Below, one piece after another: positions 13,529 through 25,454 of a stretch of DNA of 64,000 nt. Within the stretch, counting starts at the first letter, position 1; every line of letters begins with the position of its first letter. This DNA is from Cladophialophora immunda (Eukaryota > Ascomycota > Eurotiomycetes > Chaetothyriales > Herpotrichiellaceae). The stretch covers positions 3,782,001 to 3,846,000 of the forward strand of contig NW_015622541.1 in the NCBI RefSeq assembly GCF_000835495.1, given 5' to 3'. A model generated the notes under the pieces. The model was not told the origin of the DNA. It ran no database searches and worked only from the letters and a program-made list of their open reading frames with translations. The position numbers were made by a program, and so were the translations under genes.

Positions 13529-16500
13529 ATGGCCGCGATCAATGATGTTGGGCGCAGCGATGATGTACACCGGCCCAGTGTTGCGATACCTCAGCCTTCT
13601 CCCGCACAACTACAGACCATGACACCAGCTGCGCTTGAGATGGCCTTTGATCGAACGCCAGCAATTGCAATCGACCCAATTGCCCTCATCACTCAGGAAT
13701 GCATCACGATCACGTCCGCCATGCGGAAACATGCCCGCTGGGCCCAGTCTTCGGTTTCTGCAATTCTCGGAGGAGGGGCTACAAGATTGCAAGAGAAGGA
13801 CTTTCTACGCTCATCCTCGCAAAGTCGCCGGAGCAGTAAACGGCCCGTGATACTAGATCCGGGGATGGCCAGGCTGAACGTCCCCAACACCTCGGACGAT
13901 GAAAACTCCAGCCTGGCCAGTCGATGGGGCCTGCGAGGCCGAAAGGGAAAGAGCATGCAGGATAACCCCCTGCTGACTGCCTTTGCGCGTCTAAGAAGAG
14001 ATCTGGCGGGCTGCCGAGATGTGGCTGCTGTGGATGCTCCCGAGTTATTGCACCCTTTCTTGCAGGTCATACGCAGTTCTTCGACGAGCGCCGCGATTAC
14101 GAGTCTAGCGGTGATATCGATCACGAAGTTCTTCGCGTACAACATTATCACCGTCAGATCACCACGAATCTCTCAAGGCATGCACCTTCTCAGTGCCGCA
14201 ATTACCCACTGCCGGTTCGAGGCTAGTGACACAGCGGCGGATGAGGTGGTCCTGCTGCGCATACTGAGGCTCATGGAGCTGATCATATCCAGGCCGGAGG
14301 GTCAGCTGCTGGGGGACGAGAGTATCTGCGAGATGATGAGTACCGGGTTAAGCATGTGCTGTCAGTCAAGGCTTTCCGAGGTTCTCAGGAGGTCTGCCGA
14401 GATGGCCATGGTTACCATGTGTCAGGTGGTGTTTAGCAGACTGAAGTCATTAAAGGTGGAAGAGATTCCGAAGTCTAGGAGTCGGTCGAATACGAGGACA
14501 ACTCTGCTTAGCGCTACCGAAGAACTGAAGATTGAACCGCCTATGACGGGCAGCGTCATGGGAAATGGTGAACCGGAGAGACCGAGTGTTGACGTGGACG
14601 GACGCACCAGTGTCGAAGACGGTATCAGATCCAAGGTTTCCACAGAACCGCAAAATACCGCCGCACCGGCCAAGGAAGATGAGTTCGATAACGTGGAGCC
14701 ATACGCCCTTCCGTCAATTAAAGAGCTCTTCCGGGTCCTAATCGATCTTCTCGATCCACACGACAGAACACATACGGACGCGATGCGGATCATGGCCCTC
14801 AGAATTATCGACGTTGCCCTGGAAGTTTCTGGGCCTTCGATAGCGAAACAGCCAGTTCTGGCAGCCCTAGTCCAGGATGACCTTTGCCGCCATTTATTCC
14901 AGCTTGTCCGATCGGACAACATGGTCCTTCTGAACAGCTCTCTACGTGTCGCTGGGACATTGCTGGCTACATGTCGACAGCTGCTTAAGCTGCAGCAAGA
15001 GCTGTTCCTTTCGTACTTGGTGGCTTGTCTGCATCCACGCGTGGATATTCCTCAAGAACCAGGAATCGATCCGTCGCTCTATGAGGGTGTGCCTCAGTCT
15101 CCTAAATTGGTGAAACCCGCACCATCTCAGCCAAGCAGCGGTCGGTCAACCCCGGTCCCGATCAAGGACAGGCAGAAACTGGGACTAGAAGGCGGTACCA
15201 GGAGGCCGGAAGCCAGGGAAGCCATGGTTGAAAGTATTGGCACCTTGGTCCGCATCCCCGGCTTTATGGTGGAACTCTTCCTCAACTATGATTGCGAAGT
15301 CGACCGTCAGGACCTTTGCGAAGACATGGTTGGACTTCTGTCACGCAATGCCTTCCCAGATTCTGCTACTTGGAGCACTACGAATGTGCCGCCGCTGTGT
15401 CTGGACTCGTTGCTAAGCTTCGTCCAATTTATTGCCGAACGTCTTGATCACGAAATCCCAACATGGTCACAAAATCGGATAGAGAAAATTCGTTTGCAGC
15501 GAGCGAGGAAGAAGATCATCAAAAGTGGTGCATCCAAGTTCAACGATGATCCCAAAGCAGGAGTGGCATATCTGGTCAGGAATGGCATCATCGCAAATCC
15601 GGATGATCCTGTACAGGTGGCTCAGTTTTTGAAAGGCACCTCTCACGTCTCAAAGAGAGTCCTAGGAGAGTTCTTGACCAAGAAGTCGAATGAACCACTG
15701 TTGGTAGCATTCATCGGGCTATTTGATTTTGAAGACAAACGCATTGACGAGGCTCTTCGGGAAGTTTTGGGATCTTTCCGCCTTCCTGGAGAAGCGGCAC
15801 TTATCGAACGAATCGTCAACAATTTTACGGAAAAGTACTGCAGGACCGTTGCGCCAGAGGAGATTGCAGACAAAGACGCTGCCTTCGTCCTAGCCTATGC
15901 GATCATCATGCTGAACACCGATCTCTACAATCCTAACGTTGCGAAGACACAGAAGCGAATGTCTTATGAGGACTTTGCAAGAAACCTTCGGGGCGTCAAC
16001 GCGGGCAAAGACTTTTCCCCGGAATTGCTTCAAGATATATACGATGCCATTAAAGAGAATGAGATCATTCTCCCGGACGAGCACGAAAATAAACATGCCT
16101 TTGAATACGCCTGGAAGGAGCTCCTGCTGAAGACGCACAATGCGGGATCTCTGGAGTTGTGTGACACCAATGCCTTTGACGCAGAGATGTTCAAGGCTAC
16201 TTGGAAACCGATCGTGGCGACCCTGTGCTATGTCTTCATGTCAGCTTCCGATGATGCTGTTTTCTCTCGAGTCGTGGTTGGGTTCGATCAATGCGCGCAG
16301 ATCGCGGCGAAATATGGAATTACTGAAGCCTATGACCGTATTGTCTACAGCGTCAGTCACATCAGCGGTTTGGCTGCAGAAATTCCGCCAAGCACATCCT
16401 TGAATACTGAAGTCCAGGTTGGGAAGAAGAGAATCATGGTCAGCGAGATGGCCGTGAGGCTTGGACGCGACTTTCGCGCCCAATTATCGACGGTATTACT

Positions 16501-18671
16501 GTTCAGGATATTGCAGGGTCATGAAGATGCCGTTGGTGAGACTTGGATTTATGTCGTGCGCATTCTACGGAACCTGTTTGTCAACTCCCTCATCACATTG
16601 CCAAAATTCGAGCAAAGTAGATTCGAAAGCCTCGGCCCGATACCTTTACAACCACCATCACAAGTCATCGACCGAGATGGCCGACTTAGCGAAAGCGGCA
16701 TCTTCTCAACGTTCACCTCCTACCTCTCAAGCTATGCTGCCGACGACCCACCAGAGCCTTCGGAAGAAGAGCTCGAAAACACACTTTCCTGTGTTGACTG
16801 TGTGAAGGCATGTCGACCTGACACTGTCCTGCAGCATATGGCTTCACTTCCTGCCTCGCAGATCAAAAATATCGTGTCCGCTCTGCTATCTCAGATGGAA
16901 GAATTGTCACCAGTCGTGACCGTCAAGCCTGAACGTCCTATCCCCGTCACTGTCAGGGTCAATGGCCACCGCATGCCAAAAGTTGGACCCGAGTATGATC
17001 CTGGCTCCGTGTTTCTCCTAGAGCTTGCCACGCTTCTCACATTAAGAGACGACGAAACAATCGCTGCAGCCGGAGAGCAACTCACCAGCTCCTTGCAGAA
17101 TGCAGTTAGAGATGCCTCCAATCTCCATCCTCTCGCAGCATCTAGAGTCGTGCATTTCCTGCTTGAATTATTGCGGTATAGCTACGTGAGTCTGCTAAAG
17201 AAGCTGTTCCACCTCCACCCCTAGTTCATGGAAAAAGCATTCCGCTAACGAAATGTTCTCCCAGACCTACGACTTCATGCGTGCTCCTGTCGTTCTTCAC
17301 GCAATCTCAAGCTTTGATGATGCCGTGCTCGACCGAACAGCCTCGACCATAATCCAGGGCCTCTCCAATGCCATTGACCCTCCTTCGGCCTTGCGCAACG
17401 AGATCACGAAATCTCCGGACTTCTGGTCGACGTTACAACGTCTGCATCAGCACAAAACAGAAGCAGAACGTGTATTTGACATTCTAACGCTCCTTTCTAC
17501 GTCGTCACCGACCAAGGCACCAGACCAACAAGCTTTGACCGCAGATAACTTCGAATCAGCCATTTCCCTTGCAAACGACTTTGCGTCTGCCGGCACCATT
17601 GGCTCCATCCAAGAAAAGCGCCGTGATTTTGCTGCAAAACAGGGCCGGCAAGCCAAGCCTGCAAGACCGGAAGACATTGTGGTTGTCCAGCGGGCGAATA
17701 AAGCTGTCGGGCTGATCTATCAGCTGACGGGTCGCGTCCCAAGTCTGATCGACCAGAGTCATCTGGAGAGGAATGAGGCTTGGGCTGCGTATTGGAGTCC
17801 GATCTTTCGGGCCTTGTGCGCGCAGTGTGTTAACCCATGTCGTGAAGTGAGACATCGTGCGTTGTCAGCTCTGCAGCGCACCTTGCTATCCGAGACCGTG
17901 GCAGATGAGAAAGGCACGAAGAAAGACCAACACACAGAATGGACAGCAATCTTCGACGAGGTATTATTCCCGCTTACGCTTAGGTTGCTGAAGCCCGAGA
18001 TATACCAGTTGGACCCGCCCGGTATGAATGAGACGCGAGCACAGATGGGTGGTTTATTGTGCAAGGTCTTCTTGCGGTATCTCGACCGTCTCAACGACAT
18101 CCCTCTTCTTTCTCAGACCGAAGATGAGGAGGAAGGGAATGGAGATGAAAAGGAAAGCGAGCAAGATGACGAAGAGCAGCAGAAGACAACCGCCGAAGCG
18201 AAGGGGCAAGGCAGTGGCAATGGCAACAAAATGACCGATGTCTGGATCAAGACTCTTGAGCTTCTCGACCGCCTGATGAACGCGGGCACCGTGGTTGAAC
18301 ATCAAGGCGACGCGCTCGCCGAGGCGGTCCGGGAGGGTGTGAAGAACACGCTGCTCGTCATGGACGGGGCGGGCTATCTTGGTCGCCAGGACCAGGCTGC
18401 TTGGGCCGCCAAAACTCCTCGCAGCCCACATGCTCTGGACGAACAGGGCGAGGTTCAAATCTGGCCCGAGACAGTGAGGCGCTTAGATAGATTCCTGCCG
18501 GGCTTGGTGCAGGAGCTGTTCCCTCCCGAGCCCGAACCGGACCATCCTCCCGTCGCTGGTGATGGTGCTCACGCCGCTGATGGCGGCCAAGACGAGAATC
18601 GTAAACCCGGGCAGACGCAGCGGGCCAGTACCGGGTCCCGACCGCAGACGCGAGATGGCGACAAGAGATGA
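13529..18671 (+). CDS. geaA: ARF guanine-nucleotide exchange factor, Gea1/Gea2-GBF1 type (Sec7 domain)
   Basis: Two exons, 13529-17185 and 17265-18671, joined phase 0 across a GTGAGT...CCCAG intron with a GCTAAC branch site; 1687 aa. The Sec7 domain lies at about residues 670-860: it starts FNDDPKAGVAYL, holds the glutamic-finger loop FRLPGEAALIER near residue 755, and has the MLNTDLYNPNV segment. N-terminal dimerisation (DCB/HUS-like) and C-terminal HDS-like helical regions surround it, which is the GBF1/Gea order. Known role of the family: GDP/GTP exchange on ARF1 at the early Golgi, driving COPI coat recruitment; it is the brefeldin A target. A basic, Ser-rich insert at about residues 90-155 and an acidic low-complexity tract at about 18115-18225 are disordered. 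Start chosen: ATG in CCGCCATGG context. It could only be confused with the late-Golgi Sec7/BIG class, but the length and architecture favour Gea. Confidence 0.95.
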
Positions 18672-19434
18672 CCAGGCAAGCAAACAACATATGACGGAGT
18701 ACTTACTAGCTTGCGGCTCGAATGGGGGACAGACACGGAGGAGCTTTGGGCTTCTTTTCTCGTTGGTTCGGAGCAGTCCTGTAGGAATAATAGGATACGA
18801 AAAGGACTATCATAAACAGACGTGATTCGAAGCCTCCTCCTCGTCGTGCCGTGCCTACCGACCTATCCCATCTATCCTACCTATCCATCTACGCACCATG
18901 TCGTCTCGCACCAAGCTGTGCCTGCACTGCAACTGGCTGTTTCTGTGGCTGTATCTTGTGCTGTGGCTGCAATTACCGCTTTCAAAGACTTTTGTTGCAT
19001 TGGATCATGGAATGTGGAATATGGAATATGCTGGAAACGGATATTCAGCTCGCGCGCTATGGAACTCTTACATACGTACGATGCAACTTTTGTGCCTTAC
19101 CACCTTCGTGTGTGGTACTACCGTGTCAGAGACAGCGGGTTGTGCGCAGTTCGCCTCGACCTCCATGGGTCCAGCTCTGTGAGAGTCATGTGCTGCTTGC
19201 CTCTGTCTCCCCTTTCCGTCAGCAACTTTTTTAACACTGGTCATGCTGAGACCGTGTCGGCTGTTTAGCCGGTCATGCCCTTTCCCCAGCTCCCCGATTC
19301 TTAAGCGAGATATCATCCTCCAGTGCTCCTCTCACGCCTCGTTCCAGAGTAATTTCACCGTAATGTCGCGGGACCTCGTGGTGGATGTAGGTATTTGCCT
19401 TGCTTTCCCCGGCCAGGTTCATACAACACCCTTC
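18672..19434. other. Convergent intergenic region
   Basis: About 760 bp between the 3' ends of the GEF (+) and Dicer-like (-) genes. Short open frames have no recognisable features. A C/T-rich stretch with CCTATC/CCTACC units occurs at about 18860-18895. Presumably both 3' UTRs; nothing else seen. Confidence 0.5.
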
Positions 19435-22400
19435 TTATCGTTCGCCTCCAATCCCATCCACAGCTCCATTCACTTTCTCTTTCTTGCCCTTAGCGACATC
19501 GGCCTCTTTACTCGCACAGTCGCAACCCCACTGACTTCGAAATTCGTCTATGCTCAATGTCCCGAGCTTCTTCAGCGCAGTCCGGCTCGTTCGGACTTTG
19601 GCGTACTTCACGGACCGTCCCTTGCTGTGCGCCACAAGGTTCCCATGCACGAACCAGGCTACATACATCGTCGTCCCAGAAGCGTCTTCGTCGCCTTTGG
19701 GTTCTCTCGCTTCAGCATCTTCGTCATCATCTTGGTCGTTGTCCCTCGAGATACTTGTGGTCGGCTGCTCACTGTGTTCTTGGACAATGAATGAACCCTT
19801 CCGACACCGGAATTCTCGTTCAAGCAAACGATAAAGATACGTGGTCGGGTGACGGTTTGCGAATGTATCGTATGCCTCAATGTCCTCGAAGAACCACTTC
19901 ACATGCTTCTCGAAGAAGTGCTCAATCTCCCGATAGTCGAAGCCGGAGTCGACAAACACAGCGCCCAGATAACTCTCGACGACGTCAGCCAAGACTTTTG
20001 GTACATGGCCTTCGGATACCACTCGAGTCCAGAAATCGGGTTTCACGTCCTTCTCGCCCCAGGCTTCTTGGACTTTGGATGCGTATCGGGCAATGTCATC
20101 GCTGACCGACATACTATAAGCATGGATAAACTTGTGGAAACCCAGGTATACCGCCAAGGCAGCGAGGAATTTGTTCGACACCATGGCCATTTTGTGCTCG
20201 GTTAACCATTGAGGACCACGAGTCGGGTTGGTGGAAAATAACCACCATATACAAACCCAATCTAGGCAAGCATCGCCCAAGAATTCAAGTCGTTGAAGAT
20301 TTTGAACTGGTGAGTGCTGATCAGAGGAATGAGTAAATGCTGAACGCGCGAGACGTGGATGTTTGAATCGATAGCCGGTGGCCTCGAAGACCTTATTGGC
20401 AAGATCGTTAGCAATCGGGTCGTTCATCTCGGCTACCCAATGCGCCGGCTTGTACATTGGCGGAATCTCTTTCCAAGAGTTGATGGCGTGGTCTGGGTGT
20501 TTCACGAACTTGGTGATCGCCTTGATTCCCAGATTGAATTTCTCCTCGGTGGGCAAGTGACGAGTGCTCATGATGCATGCACCGATGGTGGCCTCACAGA
20601 CATCAGCTATGGTCTTTTGTCCGAGAGTGTGCTTGCGGTGTTTGTCCGTCAGTTTGATGACTCGACCTTTCTCGAGCTCCAAGAATTCAGGGTACCATGT
20701 GTCACGCCAAGGTTCGCCTGCCACGCGGATGTAGCGAAAAAGCTCGTATTGTTGAGCAGACGCAGTTGTACACAGCCGGCGGTTGGAGATCAATTCCATC
20801 CGCCTGCAATGCATTCCTTCTTCGTCGCAGGTTGTGTGGTTGTATACTGTGATCGTTGTCATCATCTTAAGGAGGGAGTCACCAATGAATTCCAATCGCT
20901 CGTAATTCATAGACGTCCTCGGTTTCTTCTGGCCGAGCTGTGTTTCGACATCATCTCCATCCAAATCGAGAGAGTCGATTTCAAGGCCGTGGGCTCCGGT
21001 ATTGCCTTCTTGTGTATAAGCTTCCAAAGCGAGGTCGAGAGGCACTTCGCTGAGATCAAGCTTCTCGAAAGCTTCACGCACAATCAGGTAGCCCTCCAAT
21101 CGACGGAGGATAGAGGGCCACAGGAGACAAGTCTGAGCCACCGAGAACGAGATTCGACCGAGTTCCAGCGGTTGGGGGGCAATGTGACAAATGGCATATC
21201 GTTTTGGATCTGTCGGGCATTCTTCCAAGAAATTGCGACCTGCTATGACAACCTTGGCGGACAACACGGGCTGATTTGAATCGTACATCTGGGCGGCAGA
21301 TTGGGCATCTTTTCTCTTTGCTCCCCATGTGCTGTCAGAGAATTCAATGATGGTGTTCTTCAGTCTCTTCTGAACTGCTTTTGCACTTTCTGGAATGGGG
21401 TCCCATATAGATCTTCCTGGCAAGATGTTCCCCGTGAAATAGCGGAATCTGCCACTTCTCGGGTCGACGAGAAATGCATTGCACCATTTCTTTGCGTTTC
21501 CCTCTGCCTCTGCCGCGCTTCCGGATGCTTTCCATCCCTGGCGTTCTGGGAGTTGCGCGGCTAAAAGCTCACCCACATCAACAATAGACTCAAAAGTCCC
21601 CTTCAATTCTCCTTTGGCTGGAGGTGCTAGCCAGTAGCTCATAGAGGTCGATTTGTGAGTATAGACTTTATTGAAAAAGTCCTGGAAAACGCCACGAAGA
21701 GTGAATGTCGTTAGTGCTTCAATCTGATCCGGCGTCACTGCCACTGGCTCTATGAAATGATTGAATTGGACCTGTTTCTCGACATTGTCGTCAACAAAGA
21801 CAGGGAATCCGGGTATATCTGGAAGCGGTTCGCGTGTCAGCATCAGCAAGCCATCGGTGCACCAGGACGGTGATTTTGGCCCAACAGAGACATGGGTGAT
21901 GAAAAGCTTCGTAGGCAGTGTCGACGATGTCGCACCACTTTCAATCCAGAAATCTGGCTTCACCTTCCTGTCATAGTCATCCTTGTCTTCGCAAACGGCG
22001 ATTCTGGCATTGAGATTAGCTGGTTTTGCCTTGAAAAAGATGCTGTTGAGATTTTCATCCAACAGCTGGGCTTTGCGTAACTTGGCAAGGCAATGCCAGG
22101 CAGCGGACCGCTTCGCGAGTGTCTTGTTTGTCCGCGCCTCGCCTTTGGCGCCTTTGACTACAGCAGTCCGCTCGTCGTCCGTGACAGGAAGTATGACTTT
22201 GTACTGAAACATGTTTTCTTCGACACCGATCATCTCCTCGTAAACTTCTGACGAGGACGCCCCGATCTTCCTCAAGGACTCAGCATACCGGCTCAGGAGC
22301 AATAGCGAATTGGAGTAGTTGGCTAGGACGCCAGCAGAGGTCTGGAAACTTCGGCAACTTGCATCTTTGGCCATGAGCTGCTTCAATTTCGAGCCTTGAC

Positions 22401-24138
22401 CCAATAGGCGATCGGGAGGAAGCTGTTGACAAAACCTCCTGATATAATCATCTTGATCCATGGCAAAATTGACATCTGCTACTTGGGACTGATTGTTTTC
22501 TTCGATCATGTGGACAAAAATAGAGTCCTTCATCCGCGCCCGGCCACGACTCTGCATGTACTGAATTGGCGTTCTGTACAGATCGAATCTGATCACCAAA
22601 TTGCACTGAGGTATATCAATACCTTCTTCAGCAACACTGGTGGCGAATATGATGTTGAAGATTCCAGTGCGGAACTTCTCCATGACGGCCTCTTGATCTT
22701 TCCACGAATCTCTCACATCCGAAGCCGGTGCAGTACCCATGAGGACGCCGGCTCGTAGATTCGGGAGATCGAGTGCCTTGAATAAGTCGCAAAGAATAAG
22801 AGCTGTCAATCTTTCTTCCACAAACACGATCGACCGAGTCGCAACTTTGGCCGAAAAGCGGTTCTTGAGTTCGCTATACAGCTTCCTCACTTTGGGAGAT
22901 AAATCAAGATCCGAATCAACCTGTGGTGCCTCAAATGGATGTTGTTGGACAATCGAGATAGCCTCACGGATGGAATCCAAAGCCGCTACTCGGTTCTCGC
23001 TCTCGGTAAGCCCAGTGTAAGTCCTGCTTCGTTCAAATTTTGCAAGGACGACTCTTGATTCGTGCTCAGAAGTCGGAAGGGCGAATTGCCAGATTCGGTC
23101 TGCTGCCCACGCGCCGAGATGCCGGGAAGCCGTGCGAGCGAAACGGAAGTATGATTTGAAGTCCTCGAAGAAGCCGCATAAGGGCATAAGTTGCGAATAG
23201 AGAGGGGTTTCGAACTCAGCATTCAAGGGAGGATAAATCCATCTGACATCCTTGGCTCGAGGTGCAAAGTCGAAGACAGACATATCACTGGTGGTGACGA
23301 TTTTGCTCTGCAACAACGATTGCAAGTCCTCAGCAACTGTGTTAATATCGCGTCTCGAGTCGACAGGGGACGCCGTCATGCCGAAGATACGAGGTTTGTC
23401 TCCATCCCACTTGAGATAGTAATCTCGAATGATTGTGGAGTATGGGTGATTCTTCTTGCAGTGGTGTGCTTCGTCGAAGACAAGAAGCGAGATCTGACCT
23501 ATTTTCAGATATGAGCGCATGAGGCACAAGTCCAGCACCGCCGCCGTGCACACAACAACACTGTTTTCGGCAAAAATTTTGTCCCATTCTGCCTTTTCCC
23601 ACAGGGCGTACGAGGCGTCGCCGAATAGTGGGATGACCTTCTGCGCCAGGTTGTTGGAGAGGAACCGGGCCTGTTGTCGGGCGAGGTGGACGCTGTTGAC
23701 AAGGAAGAAGATGATCTTTGCGGATTTGCCACGGCTCCGATCGATGAGTTCCTGTTGCAAGTAATGTCTGATCAGCAACGCGGCGATGAGGGTTTTACCG
23801 CTCCCAGTGTCTAGGACAGCGATTACGTTCTCGTCCTTGGCCTTTTCGAAGAGTTCTTGCTGATATTCACGGGCACGGTCGATAATCGCCTTGGACTGTT
23901 CGATCTTCTCACGGTTCGAGATCCGGATCTCGTCGTTATTATTCGCGTAAGTAAGAAGATAGTTATTCAGAGTAGCCTTATTCGCCTCCTGCTCAGCGTA
24001 ACTGACTAGATCGGCGTGTGGTAGTTCAGATTCGTCCTCGGAGTCTGTGAAATCTATGAGGTCGTCTGGATAAGATAGATCTGGATAGCGCGTGAAGTTG
24101 TGGCCCTCCTGAACGGCGGCTCCGTCGGTGTCCTCCAT
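19435..24138 (-). CDS. dcl1: Dicer-like protein 1 (RNA silencing endoribonuclease)
   Basis: Intronless 1567-aa Dicer. Domain order: DExD/H helicase (P-loop DTGSGKT at about 110-116, FDEAHHCKK at 221-229, GMTASP), helicase C (ATSVAEEGIDIP near 500, QSRGRAR near 530), Dicer-dimerisation/DUF283 (about 600-700), a diverged PAZ-like stretch, RNase IIIa (ERLEFIGDSLLK near 1080, ADVCEATIGA), RNase IIIb (QRLEFLGDACLDW near 1285, LADVVESYLGA), and a C-terminal dsRNA-binding-like region ending in GCDC. Both RNase III domains keep their acidic Glu/Asp sets, so the enzyme looks active. A Cys in EFRCRKGS, a His in VAHSKGR and the final Cys-Asp-Cys match the zinc-binding CHCC set of fungal DCL1, which argues against DCL2. 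Known role of the family: cutting dsRNA into siRNA for quelling, transposon and mycovirus defence. Divergently transcribed from the EF-hand gene. Confidence 0.95.
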   Translation of the reverse strand: MEDTDGAAVQEGHNFTRYPDLSYPDDLIDFTDSEDESELPHADLVSYAEQEANKATLNNYLLTYANNNDEIRISNREKIEQSKAIIDRAREYQQELFEKAKDENVIAVLDTGSGKTLIAALLIRHYLQQELIDRSRGKSAKIIFFLVNSVHLARQQARFLSNNLAQKVIPLFGDASYALWEKAEWDKIFAENSVVVCTAAVLDLCLMRSYLKIGQISLLVFDEAHHCKKNHPYSTIIRDYYLKWDGDKPRIFGMTASPVDSRRDINTVAEDLQSLLQSKIVTTSDMSVFDFAPRAKDVRWIYPPLNAEFETPLYSQLMPLCGFFEDFKSYFRFARTASRHLGAWAADRIWQFALPTSEHESRVVLAKFERSRTYTGLTESENRVAALDSIREAISIVQQHPFEAPQVDSDLDLSPKVRKLYSELKNRFSAKVATRSIVFVEERLTALILCDLFKALDLPNLRAGVLMGTAPASDVRDSWKDQEAVMEKFRTGIFNIIFATSVAEEGIDIPQCNLVIRFDLYRTPIQYMQSRGRARMKDSIFVHMIEENNQSQVADVNFAMDQDDYIRRFCQQLPPDRLLGQGSKLKQLMAKDASCRSFQTSAGVLANYSNSLLLLSRYAESLRKIGASSSEVYEEMIGVEENMFQYKVILPVTDDERTAVVKGAKGEARTNKTLAKRSAAWHCLAKLRKAQLLDENLNSIFFKAKPANLNARIAVCEDKDDYDRKVKPDFWIESGATSSTLPTKLFITHVSVGPKSPSWCTDGLLMLTREPLPDIPGFPVFVDDNVEKQVQFNHFIEPVAVTPDQIEALTTFTLRGVFQDFFNKVYTHKSTSMSYWLAPPAKGELKGTFESIVDVGELLAAQLPERQGWKASGSAAEAEGNAKKWCNAFLVDPRSGRFRYFTGNILPGRSIWDPIPESAKAVQKRLKNTIIEFSDSTWGAKRKDAQSAAQMYDSNQPVLSAKVVIAGRNFLEECPTDPKRYAICHIAPQPLELGRISFSVAQTCLLWPSILRRLEGYLIVREAFEKLDLSEVPLDLALEAYTQEGNTGAHGLEIDSLDLDGDDVETQLGQKKPRTSMNYERLEFIGDSLLKMMTTITVYNHTTCDEEGMHCRRMELISNRRLCTTASAQQYELFRYIRVAGEPWRDTWYPEFLELEKGRVIKLTDKHRKHTLGQKTIADVCEATIGACIMSTRHLPTEEKFNLGIKAITKFVKHPDHAINSWKEIPPMYKPAHWVAEMNDPIANDLANKVFEATGYRFKHPRLARSAFTHSSDQHSPVQNLQRLEFLGDACLDWVCIWWLFSTNPTRGPQWLTEHKMAMVSNKFLAALAVYLGFHKFIHAYSMSVSDDIARYASKVQEAWGEKDVKPDFWTRVVSEGHVPKVLADVVESYLGAVFVDSGFDYREIEHFFEKHVKWFFEDIEAYDTFANRHPTTYLYRLLEREFRCRKGSFIVQEHSEQPTTSISRDNDQDDDEDAEAREPKGDEDASGTTMYVAWFVHGNLVAHSKGRSVKYAKVRTSRTALKKLGTLSIDEFRSQWGCDCASKEADVAKGKKEKVNGAVDGIGGER

Positions 24139-24699
24139 CCTGCCGACGGTGTAAAGAGGTTTAGAGGTGCAAGAAATAAGGAGGAAGTGAAATTAGGATC
24201 GATCTCATAGTCGCTAAGAGATTGAAATTCTTTCCGCAGACGGTGAAGGGAGAAAACGCGTAACAGAGGGTTAGTGACGGCGGGCAACGCGCAGGCAAGC
24301 AAACAAACAGAATTCACTCCATAGTTGACATACCGACATTGATATGTCTGACTGGTGCCATCCTACCTCAATACATCAAGTTCATCATTCTTGCAACAGT
24401 CACCGTCCCACGCCATCTGAAGGTTATGGAAGGAAATCAAGGTGTGCACCGTTCCCCCAAAATTCCCAGGTGCAGGCTGTTGAGTTGTTGCTTAGCTCAT
24501 TGGCCCCCGCGACGGCCAGGCACACCAGGGACCAATCTAGCCAGGGGCCTTCACACTGGCAAGGGGGATTCCTCCCGCTGCAACATTATGTCATTCCTCG
24601 TCGCGACAGCCATTGAACAAACATGCGACGACGGGTTAATCCTCAACTCCAACCACGTCAAGGATCGAGGCAGCAACACACGAGATACAGACACAGACG
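24139..24699. promoter_or_regulatory. Divergent promoter region, dcl1 / EF-hand gene
   Basis: About 560 bp between the start codons of two genes reading away from each other. No recognisable coding sequence. It presumably holds both promoters; no specific site is called. Confidence 0.5.
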
Positions 24700-25369
24700 A
24701 TGTTTGCCGCTGCAATGGGGGTATTCTTAGCCGTGTTCATTGCGCTTCTGGGTTTGTCCAGTGCCCATGGCTCACACTCGCAAGAAGAACTTGCCAATCC
24801 CGCGGACGACTGGGCATTGTACCATATGCAAGAAGAGCACCGTATGTGGTACAGGTCTCTGGTTGATTGGACTCCTTTGACAGACACGTACAGATATCTC
24901 CAACTTCGATCCAGCCTCATTCTTCGCTCTCCATGATTTCAACAACGATGGCGCCTGGACACCTGACGAAGTCCGCCGAACATATGGCCTGGACGACGAA
25001 TCTCTTAAATCCACTCCCGCCGATACCAAAGACAAGGCCGTCCTTAACGTATTCAAACTGTTTGACCCTCATAGCACCGGTCTCATCACCCGCGATCAGT
25101 GGCTGGACGGCATACGGGCCGGCAAGAAGCTCCCCGACTCTGGGTTAGGCCCAGGCCATCACGGTGACGACGAATACGAATATGAGATCCACCATTTCGA
25201 GAAATACCACGATGAGAATACGAAAGAGGAGGATCTGATTCATCCCGAAGACATCGAGCACTTCAGGAAACACGACATGATGGAAGACGAGGCTTATCGC
25301 ATCCTGAGAGAACAACAACAGAGCATTGTGGAGAGGAATATCCCGCTCAAATTTAGGAGACAGCCGTGA
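24700..25369 (+). CDS. Secreted EF-hand protein, Ssp120/nucleobindin-like
   Basis: Two exons, 24700-24841 and 24894-25369, with a GTATGT...ACGTACAG intron (24842-24893). The join restores EEHHISNFDPASFFALHDF and a 205-aa protein. An N-terminal hydrophobic signal peptide (about residues 1-23, ending SSAHG) predicts entry to the secretory pathway. EF-hand 1 has a canonical loop, DFNNDGAWTPDE. EF-hand 2, DPHSTGLITRDQ, has Gln at position 12 instead of Glu, so its calcium binding may be weak. The C-terminal third is His/Glu/Asp-rich and predicted helical. The arrangement resembles yeast Ssp120, a luminal EF-hand protein associated with cargo receptors, and MCFD2/nucleobindin proteins; the specific role here is inferred. 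It ends 85 bp from the convergent TYW2 gene. Confidence 0.88.
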
Positions 25370-25454
25370 GGTCTTGCGAGGCGTTCTGGCGGCTCATGAC
25401 CATGGAAGAATCTGTAAGAGTACAAAATAGAAATGAGGTGGAAGGCGAAGGACA

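Noticed and set aside
18822..19794. Small plus-strand frames downstream of the GEF
   Set aside because: Multiple overlapping Cys/Leu-rich frames from CT-rich sequence; the later ones overlap dcl1 antisense.
20359..21279. 306-codon frame antisense to the Dicer gene
   Set aside because: Lies wholly inside the RNase III region of dcl1; no independent features.
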